This document shows, one piece after another, positions 53,354 through 62,939 of a stretch of 64,000 nucleotides of DNA. Numbering within the stretch: position 1 is the first letter of the stretch; the number at the start of each line of letters is the position of its first letter. The translations under genes were made by a program, and so were the position numbers. The notes beneath the pieces were generated by a model. That model was not told the DNA's origin. It did not search any database and saw only the letters and a program-made list of their open reading frames with translations. Source of the DNA: Draconibacterium aestuarii (GTDB lineage: Bacteria > Bacteroidota > Bacteroidia > Bacteroidales > Prolixibacteraceae); contig JAPOHD010000013.1 in the NCBI GenBank assembly GCA_026671195.1, positions 1-64,000 on the forward strand, written 5' to 3'.

Positions 53354-56047
53354 ATGAGCAGAATTCAGAAATCTATTATAGCCTTTTTATTTCTATTCGT
53401 TGCAATTATGCCGCGGGTATTTGCGCAAGAGGCTGATAGTACGAACTTTTCAATTTACTATTCAAGTGCAAGAAAGTATACCATTGCCGATGTGCAGGTT
53501 TCCGGTATCAGGTATCTAGACAAAACCGTATTGATTCAACTTTCGGGTTTAACGGTTGGCGACGAAATTATGGTGCCTGGCGATGCCATTACCACTGCAA
53601 TTAAGAAATTATGGCAGCAAGGTTTATTCTCCGATGTTAAAATAAACGCGACCAAATTAATTGACGATAAAATCTGGTTGGATATTTATCTTCAAGAACG
53701 ACCTCGTTTGGCCGATGTTAATTTCTATGGTATATCAAAATCGGAAAAGGATGATATTACCGAAAAAGTATTGTTATTGAAAGGGAGTCAGATTACTGAC
53801 CATCAGATAAACAGTGCCGAACGTACTATAAAGAATATTTTTCACGGGAAAGGATTTTTAAACACTGAAGTAAGTATTGTTCAGCGCGACGATACAACGC
53901 AAAATAACAGTGTTATTCTCGATATTAATGTCGATAAAAAGGAAAAGGTTAAGGTAAATAATATTGAAATTTACGGTAACGAAGCAGTTCCCGATGTTAC
54001 GTTGGAACGGGCAATGAAAAAAACCAACGAAAAATCGTTACGTAACTTCTTTAAAACAAAAAAATTCCTTGAAGAAGAATATGAGAAAGATAAAGGTCTT
54101 TTGATTGACAAATACAATGAAAAAGGATACCGTGATGCAATAATTACAGGAGATTCGTTGCTCCAGGTGAAAGTTGGGAAAAAGGAAAAAACGCGTGTTA
54201 ATATTGATTTGCAGGTTGAAGAAGGTAATAAATATTATTTTGGAGATATTCGCTGGGTTGGAAATACTGTTTATCCATCAGAATATCTGAATCAAATATT
54301 GGGAATTAAAAGAGGAGATGTTTTTAATCAGAAAATTCTCGACAAACGTTTGTTTGATAACGACGTGGGTATGAATAACGTGTATCTTGATAAAGGGTAT
54401 TTATTCTTTAATCTCGATCCGGTTGAAGTAAATATCGATAAAGATACCATTGATTATGAAATGCGTATTTACGAAGGGAAACAGGCAACTATTAACGAAG
54501 TGCGTATTGTAGGAAATACAAAAACGCATGAACATGTTGCCCGACGTGAGTTACGTACCTATCCGGGAGATTTGTTCAGTAAATCGTTGTTAATGCGTTC
54601 GTACCGTGAATTGGCACAGTTGGGGCACTTCGATCCTGAAGCTATAAACCCGGATGTTCAGCCTCACCCCGAAGAAGGAACGGTTGACATTGAATACCAG
54701 TTGCAGGAAAAAGCCAACGACCAGATTGAACTTTCCGGTGGTTGGGGAGCCGGTATGTTTGTTGGATCGGTAGGTCTAAAGTTCGCTAACTTTTCGGTAC
54801 GGAATATTTTTAATAAAGAAGCATGGAGACCATTACCAACCGGAGATGGACAAACCCTGAGTTTAAGGTACCAAACCAGTGGTAAGTACTATCGTACGGT
54901 TAGTATGTCGTTTATTGAACCCTGGCTCGGCGGTAAAAAACCGAATTCATTCTCGGTTTCTTTGTCACATTCGAGGATTAACTACAGTGCCAATAAATAT
55001 TATCAATCATATAATCCTTATGGAGGTTATGGTGGAGGTTATGGTGGAGGTTATGGTTATTCTCCTTATGGTTATGGCTCATCTTACGGTTATGGTGGTT
55101 ACGGTAGTAGTTATGGTTATCCGCAATATACTTACAATTACGACTCGGAAGATAGCAATGAAGCAAACGATCAGATATGGGAAACTACAGCACTTGCCTT
55201 GGGGTATGGTTATCGTTTGTCGTGGCCCGATGATTATTTTACAGTGTACCACGAGGTTTCATTTGAGCACTATAACCTAAGGAATATGCAAAGTTATTTC
55301 TATTTCCTTGTTGACGAAAACGGTGAAGTGAATGGTACTTTCGATAATTTCAGTTTTAAAACTGTATTCGGACGAAGTTCGGTCGATAATCCGCTGTATT
55401 CGCGTAGAGGTTCAAACATCTCTATGGCATTAAAAGTTACACCTCCATATTCATGGTTTAGCAATAAAGATTATTCCGATCCGGATATACCGAACAGTGA
55501 AAAATATAAATGGATTGAATATCACAAGTGGTTGTTTAAAGGACAGTTGTTTAGTCCGCTGACAAATCCAGGAGGAGAACATACTTTGGTGTTAAAAACT
55601 GCTTTTGAACTTGGATTCTTAGGATATTACAATAAAAATATTCAGTCGCCTTTCGAAGGATTTATTGTTGGTGGATCGGGTATGTCGGGATACAATATTT
55701 ATGGTACCGATTATGTAGCTTTGCGTGGTTATAAAGATTATGCGTTAAGTCCGAATAACGGATCAAACATGTATTCGAAATTCACTAGTGAAATACGTTT
55801 TCCGATAACCTTAAAACCAAGTGCTACAATCTATGCATTAGCATTTCTTGAGGCAGGTAATGCCGGAATGAGTTTTCAAAACTATACACCATTTAAATTG
55901 CATCGTTCAGCGGGAGTTGGTGTTCGTATCTTCTTGCCAATGTTTGGATTAATGGGTATCGACTGGGGGTATGGATTTGATGAAGTTCCCAATGTTAGTG
56001 GTGCAGCAGGAAGCCAGTTCCACTTCGTTATTGGACAGCAATTCTAA
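53354..56047 (+). CDS. bamA: Outer membrane protein assembly factor BamA
   Basis: Inserts beta-barrel proteins into the outer membrane. The order is: signal peptide (1-24), five POTRA domains (about 35-460; pattern YTIADVQVSGIRYLDKTV, later NEVRIVGNTKTHEHVARREL), then a 16-strand barrel (about 470-897) ending in an aromatic strand (FHFVIGQQF). A Gly/Tyr-rich insert covers residues 555-596, probably an extracellular loop. The 897-residue length is typical of Bacteroidota. It follows uppS by 4 bases and precedes two ompH genes. Confidence 0.95.
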   Translation: MSRIQKSIIAFLFLFVAIMPRVFAQEADSTNFSIYYSSARKYTIADVQVSGIRYLDKTVLIQLSGLTVGDEIMVPGDAITTAIKKLWQQGLFSDVKINATKLIDDKIWLDIYLQERPRLADVNFYGISKSEKDDITEKVLLLKGSQITDHQINSAERTIKNIFHGKGFLNTEVSIVQRDDTTQNNSVILDINVDKKEKVKVNNIEIYGNEAVPDVTLERAMKKTNEKSLRNFFKTKKFLEEEYEKDKGLLIDKYNEKGYRDAIITGDSLLQVKVGKKEKTRVNIDLQVEEGNKYYFGDIRWVGNTVYPSEYLNQILGIKRGDVFNQKILDKRLFDNDVGMNNVYLDKGYLFFNLDPVEVNIDKDTIDYEMRIYEGKQATINEVRIVGNTKTHEHVARRELRTYPGDLFSKSLLMRSYRELAQLGHFDPEAINPDVQPHPEEGTVDIEYQLQEKANDQIELSGGWGAGMFVGSVGLKFANFSVRNIFNKEAWRPLPTGDGQTLSLRYQTSGKYYRTVSMSFIEPWLGGKKPNSFSVSLSHSRINYSANKYYQSYNPYGGYGGGYGGGYGYSPYGYGSSYGYGGYGSSYGYPQYTYNYDSEDSNEANDQIWETTALALGYGYRLSWPDDYFTVYHEVSFEHYNLRNMQSYFYFLVDENGEVNGTFDNFSFKTVFGRSSVDNPLYSRRGSNISMALKVTPPYSWFSNKDYSDPDIPNSEKYKWIEYHKWLFKGQLFSPLTNPGGEHTLVLKTAFELGFLGYYNKNIQSPFEGFIVGGSGMSGYNIYGTDYVALRGYKDYALSPNNGSNMYSKFTSEIRFPITLKPSATIYALAFLEAGNAGMSFQNYTPFKLHRSAGVGVRIFLPMFGLMGIDWGYGFDEVPNVSGAAGSQFHFVIGQQF
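55017..55140 (+). repeat. Gly/Tyr-rich repeat segment within bamA
   Basis: The DNA is built from GGTTATGGTGGAGGT-like units that encode GGYGGGYGGGYGYSPYGYG-type repeats (residues 555-596). It lies in the barrel domain and likely forms a flexible surface loop. Low-complexity DNA of this kind can vary in copy number. Confidence 0.8.
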
Positions 56048-56112
56048 TAAGAAAATGGTTTTGGCATAAAATGTGATAGAGGTAAATCAAATTGACTAAA
56101 AAATAATTTGCC

Positions 56113-56625
56113 ATGAAGAAAATAATTTTATCTGTACTAGTACTATTTTCAGTAGCTGTAGTATCTAATGCACAGAAATACGGGTTTATTGATTCGGAGT
56201 ATATTATGGAAAATATACCAGCTTATACTGCCGCACAGGAACAATTAAATCAATTGTCGTCGCAGTACCAAAAAGAGCTGGAATCGATGCATGCCGAAGT
56301 GGAGCAAATGTACCAGGATTTTCAGGCTGAAAGTGTTTTACTTTCGGAAGATATGAAACGTAAACGTGAAGATGTAATAATTACCAAAGAGAAAGATTAC
56401 AAGCAACTGCAACGTAAATATTTTGGACCCAGCGGCGATTTATATAAAAAACGACAAGGATTGGTAAAGCCTATACAAGATGATATCTTTAATGCAGTAC
56501 AGGAAATCGCCACAGATGGTAGTTATGCCGTAATTTTCGATAAAGCGGGCGGAACCACCTTATTTTTTACGAATCCGCGCTACGATCTTAGCGATCAGGT
56601 TTTACAAAAACTAGGTTATAAATAA
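56113..56625 (+). CDS. OmpH/Skp-family periplasmic chaperone (first copy)
   Basis: A 170-residue protein with a signal peptide (1-20, ending SNAQ). The mature part is the Skp fold: KYGFIDSEYIMENIPAY, then long coiled-coil helices (about 45-130) rich in Glu, Gln and Lys, and a C-terminal FDKAGGTTLFFTNPRYDLSDQVLQKLG. Skp-like proteins escort unfolded outer membrane proteins to BamA. It lies 65 bases after bamA. Confidence 0.93.
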   Translation: MKKIILSVLVLFSVAVVSNAQKYGFIDSEYIMENIPAYTAAQEQLNQLSSQYQKELESMHAEVEQMYQDFQAESVLLSEDMKRKREDVIITKEKDYKQLQRKYFGPSGDLYKKRQGLVKPIQDDIFNAVQEIATDGSYAVIFDKAGGTTLFFTNPRYDLSDQVLQKLGYK

Positions 56626-56749
56626 TTAAAAATTAGAATACTAAGTAAATAGAACAGAATAAGAATTTGCAAATCAATAACCATATCGAAATAAAAGAGC
56701 TACGTGCTAATTCGTCACAACATTTTATTTCATAATTGGTATTAAATAT

Positions 56750-56757
56750 TATATTTG
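56750..56757 (+). promoter_or_regulatory. Candidate -7 box for the second ompH
   Basis: TATATTTG matches TAnnTTTG and sits about 29 bases before ATG 56786, in a 160-base gap between the two ompH genes. The second copy may therefore have its own promoter. Confidence 0.45.
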
Positions 56758-56785
56758 CAAGCAAAAATTTAAGACCACATTGATT

Positions 56786-57310
56786 ATGAGAAATTTAATG
56801 AGACTGATGGCTGTGCTTGTGTTCACAGTAACTACGATTACAGTTAGCAATGCGCAAACTTTAAAATTCGGACATATTGATTTGCAAGCTTTAGTGCAAG
56901 TAATGCCGGAAAGAACTAATGCAGAAACTGAGTTTAATAAATTCCAGGGAGAATTGGAAGAGATTTTAGGTGAGATGCAGAAGGATTACCAAACTAAATT
57001 AGGTGAGTTTGAAGCATTAGGAAATGAAGCATCAGAAATAAAAAAGAATGCAAAAATCGCAGAAATTCAGGATGTACAACAACGCATTCAGAATTATCAG
57101 CAGACTGCTTCAATGCAAATACAACAAAAACAAGCAGAACTTTTAGAGCCTGTTTTCGATAAAGCGGAATCAGCAATTGAGGAAGTTGCCAAAGAAAAAG
57201 GCTTGATTTACGTTTTTGATTCAGGTGCAGGAAACAGAACAATACTTTACAAATCAAACCAGAGTGTTGATTTGTTACCTTTGGTAAAAGCCAAATTGGG
57301 TATACAGTAA
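56786..57310 (+). CDS. OmpH/Skp-family periplasmic chaperone (second copy)
   Basis: A 174-residue paralogue of the preceding protein with its own signal peptide (ending VSNAQ). KFGHIDLQALVQVMPER leads into coiled-coil helices (about 40-135) rich in Gln and Glu, and FDSGAGNRTILYKSNQSVDL closes the domain. The two copies differ widely in sequence, so this is an old duplication and not a recent or artefactual one. ATG 56786 is used in preference to an upstream TTG. A terminator follows. Confidence 0.92.
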   Translation: MRNLMRLMAVLVFTVTTITVSNAQTLKFGHIDLQALVQVMPERTNAETEFNKFQGELEEILGEMQKDYQTKLGEFEALGNEASEIKKNAKIAEIQDVQQRIQNYQQTASMQIQQKQAELLEPVFDKAESAIEEVAKEKGLIYVFDSGAGNRTILYKSNQSVDLLPLVKAKLGIQ

Positions 57311-57335
57311 AAAAAAAACTATTCTATAAAAAAGA

Positions 57336-57367
57336 GGCCATTTGTGTATTGCAGATGGCTTTTTTTA
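57336..57367 (+). terminator. Terminator after ompH
   Basis: GCCATTTG pairs with CAGATGGC (8 bp with one G-U pair) around a 7-base loop, followed by seven T. It ends the bamA-ompH transcript before the glycogen synthase gene. Confidence 0.8.
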
Positions 57368-57599
57368 TGTCCGGTCTTGAGACCGGATGTCCCCGCTGTT
57401 TTCAAAAACATACACAATGGTCGGCAAAATCAGATCATTATTTGAGAAATACTATCAAAAAAAATAGTTTTTCGTTTCCTCCTTTCATAATCATTTGTTT
57501 TCTTCCATCTAATATTAACCTGGTTAAATAAAAACCACCTACCAGGTCTTGAAAGGCGCTATTTTATTGTAAAGGAATATCTTTTTTGTTTTAAAACAT

Positions 57600-57631
57600 T
57601 TTGTAATGATTATAGATTACACCTATATTTA
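57600..57631 (+). promoter_or_regulatory. Candidate promoter of the glycogen synthase gene
   Basis: TTTG (57600-57603), a 20-base spacer and TATATTTA (57624-57631) match the Bacteroidota consensus with one mismatch. The leader would be about 50 bases. The rest of the 57368-57688 gap shows no coding sequence. Confidence 0.55.
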
Positions 57632-57688
57632 GTGGCAACAAAGCACTCGGGCTTGAAAACTAAAAATTAATGAACTAAAAGTATACTT

Positions 57689-59527
57689 ATGAAGGCCGTA
57701 TTAAAGAATTTAAAATCGGAGAAAAGGGACGTTGAAAATAAAACAAAATTATTTGAAGTAGCATGGGAAGTGTGTAACCAGGTAGGAGGTATATATACGG
57801 TCATACGGTCAAAAGTTCCATCAGTAATTGAAAAATGGGGCGTGGATAATTATTTCCTGGTTGGCCCTTATTTCGAAGATCAGGCTGCCGCACATTTCGA
57901 TCCGGCTACGGATTATTCCACTCCAATAGGTAAGGCCGTTTTAGAAATGCAGGCACGTGGTTTTGATGTACATTACGGGCAGTGGATTGTTTCTGGTCGT
58001 CCCAACGTTGTATTGTTTAATCCTTATTCGGTTTACGATAAACTAAGCGAAATAAAACATTATTTGTACCAGGATTATAATATATCAATTCCCGATGGCG
58101 ATGATTTATTGGACAAAGTAGCTGCCTTTGGTTTTCAGGTAAAAGAATTTTTCCACTATTTATGCGCCAACGATTTTTGCGACAATAACACTATTGCACA
58201 TTTTCACGAATGGATGGCAGGCATTCCAATTCCCGGAATCCGTAAATCGAACTTAAAGATAAAAACCGTTTTTACAACGCATGCCACGTTATTGGGGCGA
58301 TATCTGGCAATGAACGATACCGGGTTCTACCAGAATCTGCCATTTTACAATTGGGAAGAAGAAGCCAATAAATTTAATGTACGTCCTATTGCTGAAATTG
58401 AAAGGGCATCGGCACATGGGGCCCATGTTTTTACCACGGTGAGTGACGTTACTGCCCAGGAATGTACCTATCTTTTGGGAAGAACGCCTGATATGCTTTT
58501 ACCCAATGGCCTTAATATTGAGCGTTTTGAGGCATTGCATCAAATTCAAAATCAGCATGTTCAGGTAAAGGATAAAATACATGAATTTGTGATGGGCCAT
58601 TTCTTTCAAAGTTATCCTTTTGATCTGGACAAAACCTTATACTTTTTTACTTCGGGAAGATACGAATATCAAAATAAAGGCTACGATCTCACACTGGAAG
58701 CTTTGGCACGTTTAAACTGGAAAATGCAACAGGCTGGCTCGGATATGACGGTAGTTTCCTTTTTTATTACCAAACGACCATTTTATTCTTTTAATCCTGA
58801 GGTATTGCAATCGAAAGCTCAAATTGAAGATGTGCGTGGGGTGGTTGACGAAATAACAGAACAGGTTGGAAAACGTTTGTACACTGAAATAACATCGAAA
58901 GAGGGAGCTTACGAATTCCCAAATCTGCGTGAGATGGTTGATGATTATTTGCGCTTAAAGTTACGCAGGAATGTACAAAGCTGGAAAACAAAGAACTTGC
59001 CGAAAGTGGTTACACATACTCTGGTTGACGATGCAAAGGATGAGATTTTAAATTTCTTGCGATCTTCCAACATGGTAAACAACCGTCACGACAGGGTTAA
59101 AATTGTATACCATCCCGATTTTATATCTACAACCAATCCCTTGTTTAAAATGGATTATACGCAATTTGTACGGGGTTGCCACCTGGGAATTTTTCCGAGT
59201 ATGTACGAACCCTGGGGGTACACCCCACTTGAATGTTTAGCCAGTGGATTGCCATCGGTTACCAGCAATCTGGCTGGTTTTGGCGATTACGTGGTGAAAA
59301 ATATTCCGGATCATGAAGACCGGGGAATGTATATAATTGATCGAACAGATGGTAATTTCCACCGGGCTGCCGAAGAACTGGCTAATATATTATTCAACTT
59401 TGTGCAGAAAACACGGCGCGACAGGATTTCGCTGCGTTACAAGTGTGAAGAGTCATCGTTGCATTTTGATTGGTCGAACCTGGGAAAATACTACGATAAA
59501 GCCTACGAAACAGCTTTAGAACGCTAA
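57689..59527 (+). CDS. Glycogen synthase, GT3-like
   Basis: A 612-residue glucosyltransferase. The N-terminal LFEVAWEVCNQVGGIYTVIRSK and the SMYEPWGYTPLECLASGLPSVTS region near residue 510 belong to the glycogen synthase GT3 family (eukaryotic-type), as opposed to the GT5 GlgA of most bacteria. NGLNIERF and HEWMAG are further family stretches. Nucleotide-sugar preference (UDP- or ADP-glucose) cannot be read. It has its own promoter and lies between ompH and murI, dividing the envelope block; murI follows after 11 bases. Confidence 0.92.
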   Translation: MKAVLKNLKSEKRDVENKTKLFEVAWEVCNQVGGIYTVIRSKVPSVIEKWGVDNYFLVGPYFEDQAAAHFDPATDYSTPIGKAVLEMQARGFDVHYGQWIVSGRPNVVLFNPYSVYDKLSEIKHYLYQDYNISIPDGDDLLDKVAAFGFQVKEFFHYLCANDFCDNNTIAHFHEWMAGIPIPGIRKSNLKIKTVFTTHATLLGRYLAMNDTGFYQNLPFYNWEEEANKFNVRPIAEIERASAHGAHVFTTVSDVTAQECTYLLGRTPDMLLPNGLNIERFEALHQIQNQHVQVKDKIHEFVMGHFFQSYPFDLDKTLYFFTSGRYEYQNKGYDLTLEALARLNWKMQQAGSDMTVVSFFITKRPFYSFNPEVLQSKAQIEDVRGVVDEITEQVGKRLYTEITSKEGAYEFPNLREMVDDYLRLKLRRNVQSWKTKNLPKVVTHTLVDDAKDEILNFLRSSNMVNNRHDRVKIVYHPDFISTTNPLFKMDYTQFVRGCHLGIFPSMYEPWGYTPLECLASGLPSVTSNLAGFGDYVVKNIPDHEDRGMYIIDRTDGNFHRAAEELANILFNFVQKTRRDRISLRYKCEESSLHFDWSNLGKYYDKAYETALER

Positions 59528-59538
59528 TTAATATTTCT

Positions 59539-60366
59539 ATGAAGAATGCCCCAATTGGAGTTTTTGACTCGGGATATGGAGGATTAACGGTTTTAAAAGA
59601 ACTGATAAAAAGTATGCCGGGTTACGATTTCCTCTATTTAGGAGATAATGCCCGCACACCTTATGGAACCCGCTCTTTCGATGTAGTGTATCAATATACT
59701 TTACAGGCTGTAAAATACCTTTTTGGACAAGGCTGTCCATTGGTTATTATTGCCTGTAATACGGCTTCGGCAAAAGCACTGCGCAATATACAAATGCTCG
59801 ATTTGCCAACCCTTGCCCCCGATAAAAGGGTATTGGGTGTTATTCGTCCGAGTGTCGAAAAGGTTGCTGAGATCACGTTAAATGGACACGTTGGGGTGTT
59901 GGGAACTGTTGGTACTGTAATTTCCGAATCGTATCCCATTGAACTTGAAAAATGGTCGGGAGGAAGGGTGAAATCAACGGTGCAGGAAGCTTGCCCAATG
60001 TGGGTACCACTGGTTGAAAATAACGAAATAGAATCAGAGGGGGCCGACTATTTCATTCGAAAAAACATACAGAATATATTGGCAAAAGACAAGGATTTGG
60101 ATACGCTGGTTTTAGGGTGTACGCATTATCCATTGCTTTCTGAAGTTATTCAAAAATATGTACCCAAACACATTACGATTTTAAAACAGGGGCATATTGT
60201 GGCCGAAAAACTGGTTGATTATCTGCAGCGTCATCCCGAAATAGATAAACGTTTATCAAAATCGGGAAATCTGGAGTTTCAGACTACCGAATCGGCTGAT
60301 AATTTTGAAAGTAAAGCGGCCTTGTTTATGGAGAATCATGTGAAGGCGAAAACAATTCATTTCTGA
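59539..60366 (+). CDS. murI: Glutamate racemase
   Basis: Provides D-glutamate for peptidoglycan. IGVFDSGYGGLTVL has the catalytic-region Asp10 and Ser11; the two catalytic cysteines are Cys73 (IACNTAS) and Cys194 (LGCTHYPLL); YLGDNARTPYG is also canonical. The length of 275 residues is normal. It follows the glycogen synthase by 11 bases and ends at an intrinsic terminator. Confidence 0.96.
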   Translation: MKNAPIGVFDSGYGGLTVLKELIKSMPGYDFLYLGDNARTPYGTRSFDVVYQYTLQAVKYLFGQGCPLVIIACNTASAKALRNIQMLDLPTLAPDKRVLGVIRPSVEKVAEITLNGHVGVLGTVGTVISESYPIELEKWSGGRVKSTVQEACPMWVPLVENNEIESEGADYFIRKNIQNILAKDKDLDTLVLGCTHYPLLSEVIQKYVPKHITILKQGHIVAEKLVDYLQRHPEIDKRLSKSGNLEFQTTESADNFESKAALFMENHVKAKTIHF

Positions 60367-60460
60367 AGAAGGTGTATCTTATTTATGTGCAGTATTAACC
60401 GGCCTTTCTGGTTTATGCTGTACAATCCGCGGTTTATGATTAACAATCCGGGTTAAGGCA

Positions 60461-60495
60461 AAAAAACGTCACCGTGTATCGGCGACGTTTTTTTT
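60461..60495 (+). terminator. Intrinsic terminator after murI
   Basis: AAAAAACGTC pairs with GACGTTTTTT (10 bp), with CCG/CGG pairing in the loop, followed by more T. The A and T flanks may allow use from both sides, since the next gene converges. Confidence 0.85.
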
Positions 60496-60526
60496 ATTTT
60501 ATACCCATTTTAATGTAACAGTGGTA

Positions 60527-61615
60527 TTATGCAGTAAATGCCTGTACTATCTTGTTCATTTCGTCAAACTGCTCTTCCATGCTTTGCAGTAATTTATATT
60601 GTGCACGTGTACGAACCAGGTTGTGCTCCGGCGATTTGGTTTTGTAGTAATTGTCTCCGTCAATATAGTCCATCAGGAAACGTAGCACTTGTTCGTATGT
60701 AATGTATTTTGCCGAAAAAGCCAGGTATTGCATTTCTTTTTCCGTTAAAAACGAAGCTGTTTCTTCCAAATAACCTTTTGCAAATGCTTTGTAAATTTCA
60801 ATATCCATCGAAACATTGTCAAGATTTGTGTCGTCTTCGGCCCCTGTATTGGTATAAAAACGCATGGCATCGCCAAAGTCGTTTAAAACCGTACTACTTA
60901 ATACCGTGTCTAAATCAATCACACAAAGAACATTGCCTTTTTTATCGAAAAGTATGTTGTTTATTTTTGTATCGTTATGACTTATTCGGGTTGGTATCGT
61001 TCCGTCTTCTACCAATTTCCAGAAGTTCAGCATTTCCTCACGCCGGCTTTCAATCCAGCTAATTTCCTCGGCAACTCCGGCTTTTCTGCTTACAGGATCT
61101 TTGGCCAGTATTTCGTCCCATTGTTTAAAACGGAAACGTATGTCGTGGAAGCCTGGTAAAATATTAACTAGGGGTTCATTTAAATCGGATACTAGCGACT
61201 GAAATTTACCAATTCCTTTTCCTCCGGCATAAGCCAGTTCCGGAGTTTCCGCTGCCTCGTAAGCAATGGTATCTTCAATAAACAAACAAACTGCCCAGTA
61301 TTCTTCCTCGTTATCGAGCCAGTAAAGTTTTCCGTCGATTGTCGGAATAATGGTCATGGCTTCCCGCATAGGATCGCCTCCAGTCAGTTCGACTTTCTTT
61401 TTAATATGCTGGCACACTTTTTCGATGTTATCCATCATCGCCGGAATAGGCGAAAAGATATTTTTATTTTTTCGCTGAAGGATGTATGTTGGCGCACCGT
61501 CTTTTGTGCTGATAATAAAGGTGTCGTTAATAAATCCCTCGCCAAGTGGTTTTACTTCATCAACTGTTCCGCTAAGTTGAAAGTTTTCGGCAATTTTGAT
61601 TAGGTTATTGTTCAT
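60527..61615 (-). CDS. Aminoglycoside phosphotransferase-family sugar kinase
   Basis: A 362-residue kinase of the APH/choline kinase fold. ISHNDTKINNILFD (catalytic loop with His-x-Asp) and VIDLDTVLSS (metal-binding Asp) are visible; the N-terminal part has the lobe GFINDTFIIST...YILQRKN. In Bacteroidota, genes of this type next to sugar nucleotidyltransferases are N-acetylhexosamine kinases (NahK-like); the downstream neighbour here is indeed a nucleotidyltransferase. The precise substrate is not established. Transcribed with the upstream nucleotidyltransferase, 98 bases apart. Confidence 0.85.
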   Translation of the reverse strand: MNNNLIKIAENFQLSGTVDEVKPLGEGFINDTFIISTKDGAPTYILQRKNKNIFSPIPAMMDNIEKVCQHIKKKVELTGGDPMREAMTIIPTIDGKLYWLDNEEEYWAVCLFIEDTIAYEAAETPELAYAGGKGIGKFQSLVSDLNEPLVNILPGFHDIRFRFKQWDEILAKDPVSRKAGVAEEISWIESRREEMLNFWKLVEDGTIPTRISHNDTKINNILFDKKGNVLCVIDLDTVLSSTVLNDFGDAMRFYTNTGAEDDTNLDNVSMDIEIYKAFAKGYLEETASFLTEKEMQYLAFSAKYITYEQVLRFLMDYIDGDNYYKTKSPEHNLVRTRAQYKLLQSMEEQFDEMNKIVQAFTA

Positions 61616-61713
61616 ATTGGTTTATTTGTATGTATGTTTTCGAATAAGCAGTTATTTGGTTTTAAAAAAGTGTACTTCTTAACTGTAAACTGTTCCTGAT
61701 TACTGTAACTTTT

Positions 61714-62616
61714 CTATCCCCACAAATTCTCGGGATATTCTCCCTGTTCAATTAAGGTTTTAATTTTATCTACTACAATGGGTTTATCTTCTTTGTAGGT
61801 AACCCCAAACCAGGGCGAATTAGCTTGTAGCACTTTCACGGTGGCTTTTTGTTCTTCAATCATTTCAAATACTACCGACGGAATGTACATCTCCGATTTG
61901 GGTAAATCTATTTCAGTTTTCAGGAAATCAATAAATTTCGTTTCCAGGGTTTCAAAAATCGAAGGCTTAAATCCCCACATGTTCATCGAGGCACTTTCGT
62001 TCCCTGTCATTGGTGTTTCAGTTCCATCTTCTTCAACCGAAATTGCAGCCTCACCTTTTTTGAAAATTTTTGTGGTTTCTACAATTTTTACAAGCTGTTG
62101 GTTGTTGTTCACATCACAAATACCACGCGATACTGAACCAAAATCAGAAAGCGTATTTTTAAGTTGGTAACCCACCATCGAAAATTCTGAGTCATCTTTT
62201 GAAGTGGTTAAAAAGTCAGCCAGAACCTGGTAACTGTTTTTCCCATAAAAATCATCGGCGTTTAATGCGCAAAAAGGTTCTTTTACAGCATCTTTTGCAA
62301 CCAGTATGGCATGTGCTGTACCCCAGGGTTTTTCGCGCCCTTCGGGAAGTGTAAATCCTTTGGGCAGATTATCCAGTTCCTGGTAAACGTATTCAATATC
62401 GATTTTACCAGCCAGTTTAGATTCAAACTTTTCCTTAAAGGCATCGGCAAAACTTTCGCGGATAATAAAAACAACCTTGCCAAATCCGGCGCGAATGGCA
62501 TCATATATGGTGTAATCGATAATAGCTTCCCCGCATGGACCAACGGGTTCAACTTGTTTAAGTCCTCCAAAACGGCTTCCCATTCCAGCCGCAAGAATTA
62601 AGAGTGTAGGTTTCAT
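61714..62616 (-). CDS. Sugar-phosphate nucleotidyltransferase family protein
   Basis: A 300-residue GT-A-like NTP transferase. LILAAGMGSRFGGLKQVEPVGP is the nucleotide-binding loop (residues 4-25), ALNADDFYG carries the metal-binding Asp pair, and NMWGFKPS follows. It joins NTP and a sugar-1-phosphate. Combined with the adjoining kinase it could form a two-step activation of a free hexose or hexosamine. Start ATG 62616 is chosen (MKPTLLILAAG); the longest frame adds 17 unlikely residues. Confidence 0.88.
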   Translation of the reverse strand: MKPTLLILAAGMGSRFGGLKQVEPVGPCGEAIIDYTIYDAIRAGFGKVVFIIRESFADAFKEKFESKLAGKIDIEYVYQELDNLPKGFTLPEGREKPWGTAHAILVAKDAVKEPFCALNADDFYGKNSYQVLADFLTTSKDDSEFSMVGYQLKNTLSDFGSVSRGICDVNNNQQLVKIVETTKIFKKGEAAISVEEDGTETPMTGNESASMNMWGFKPSIFETLETKFIDFLKTEIDLPKSEMYIPSVVFEMIEEQKATVKVLQANSPWFGVTYKEDKPIVVDKIKTLIEQGEYPENLWG

Positions 62617-62939
62617 TTTGTCTTTATTTTTCGTGATTGATAAGTGGCAAATGTAATCCATTAGCACGCCTTTGCCAATCTCATTGTTTGGTAATTCTAT
62701 TTTTTAACACTGAATTAAACCGTTTACGAAAGAATAAAAACTATTTCACAATAAAAAATAATTTCAACTAAAGTATTTAAAAAAATTAAAAAGAATTGAT
62801 CTTGATGAGAATAAAATTCAAATTTAAGCTACTTGAGGTACAAAATTTTACAGGCTTATATTAATTCTGCTCAAAAACTCCTCCCTGAATACATGAGCAG
62901 CCTTCTTTGTGTTGGGGGTAATTTTTCCGTAAAGAATAA
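62617..62939. other. AT-rich gene-free stretch
   Basis: I see no gene in this interval. It is strongly AT-rich with an imperfect inverted repeat, CTGCTCA (62867-62873) and TGAGCAG (62894-62900), which could act as a terminator for the small ORF that ends at 62940. Confidence 0.35.

Noticed and set aside
54879-55280. A plus-strand frame overlapping bamA with MVEVMVEVMVILL-like repeats
   Set aside because: It is the shifted-frame shadow of the Gly/Tyr repeat coding region and has no independent start region or domain.
56113-57310. Two adjacent ompH genes as an assembly duplication
   Set aside because: The two proteins differ along their whole length and the intergenic sequence is unique, so they are genuine paralogues.
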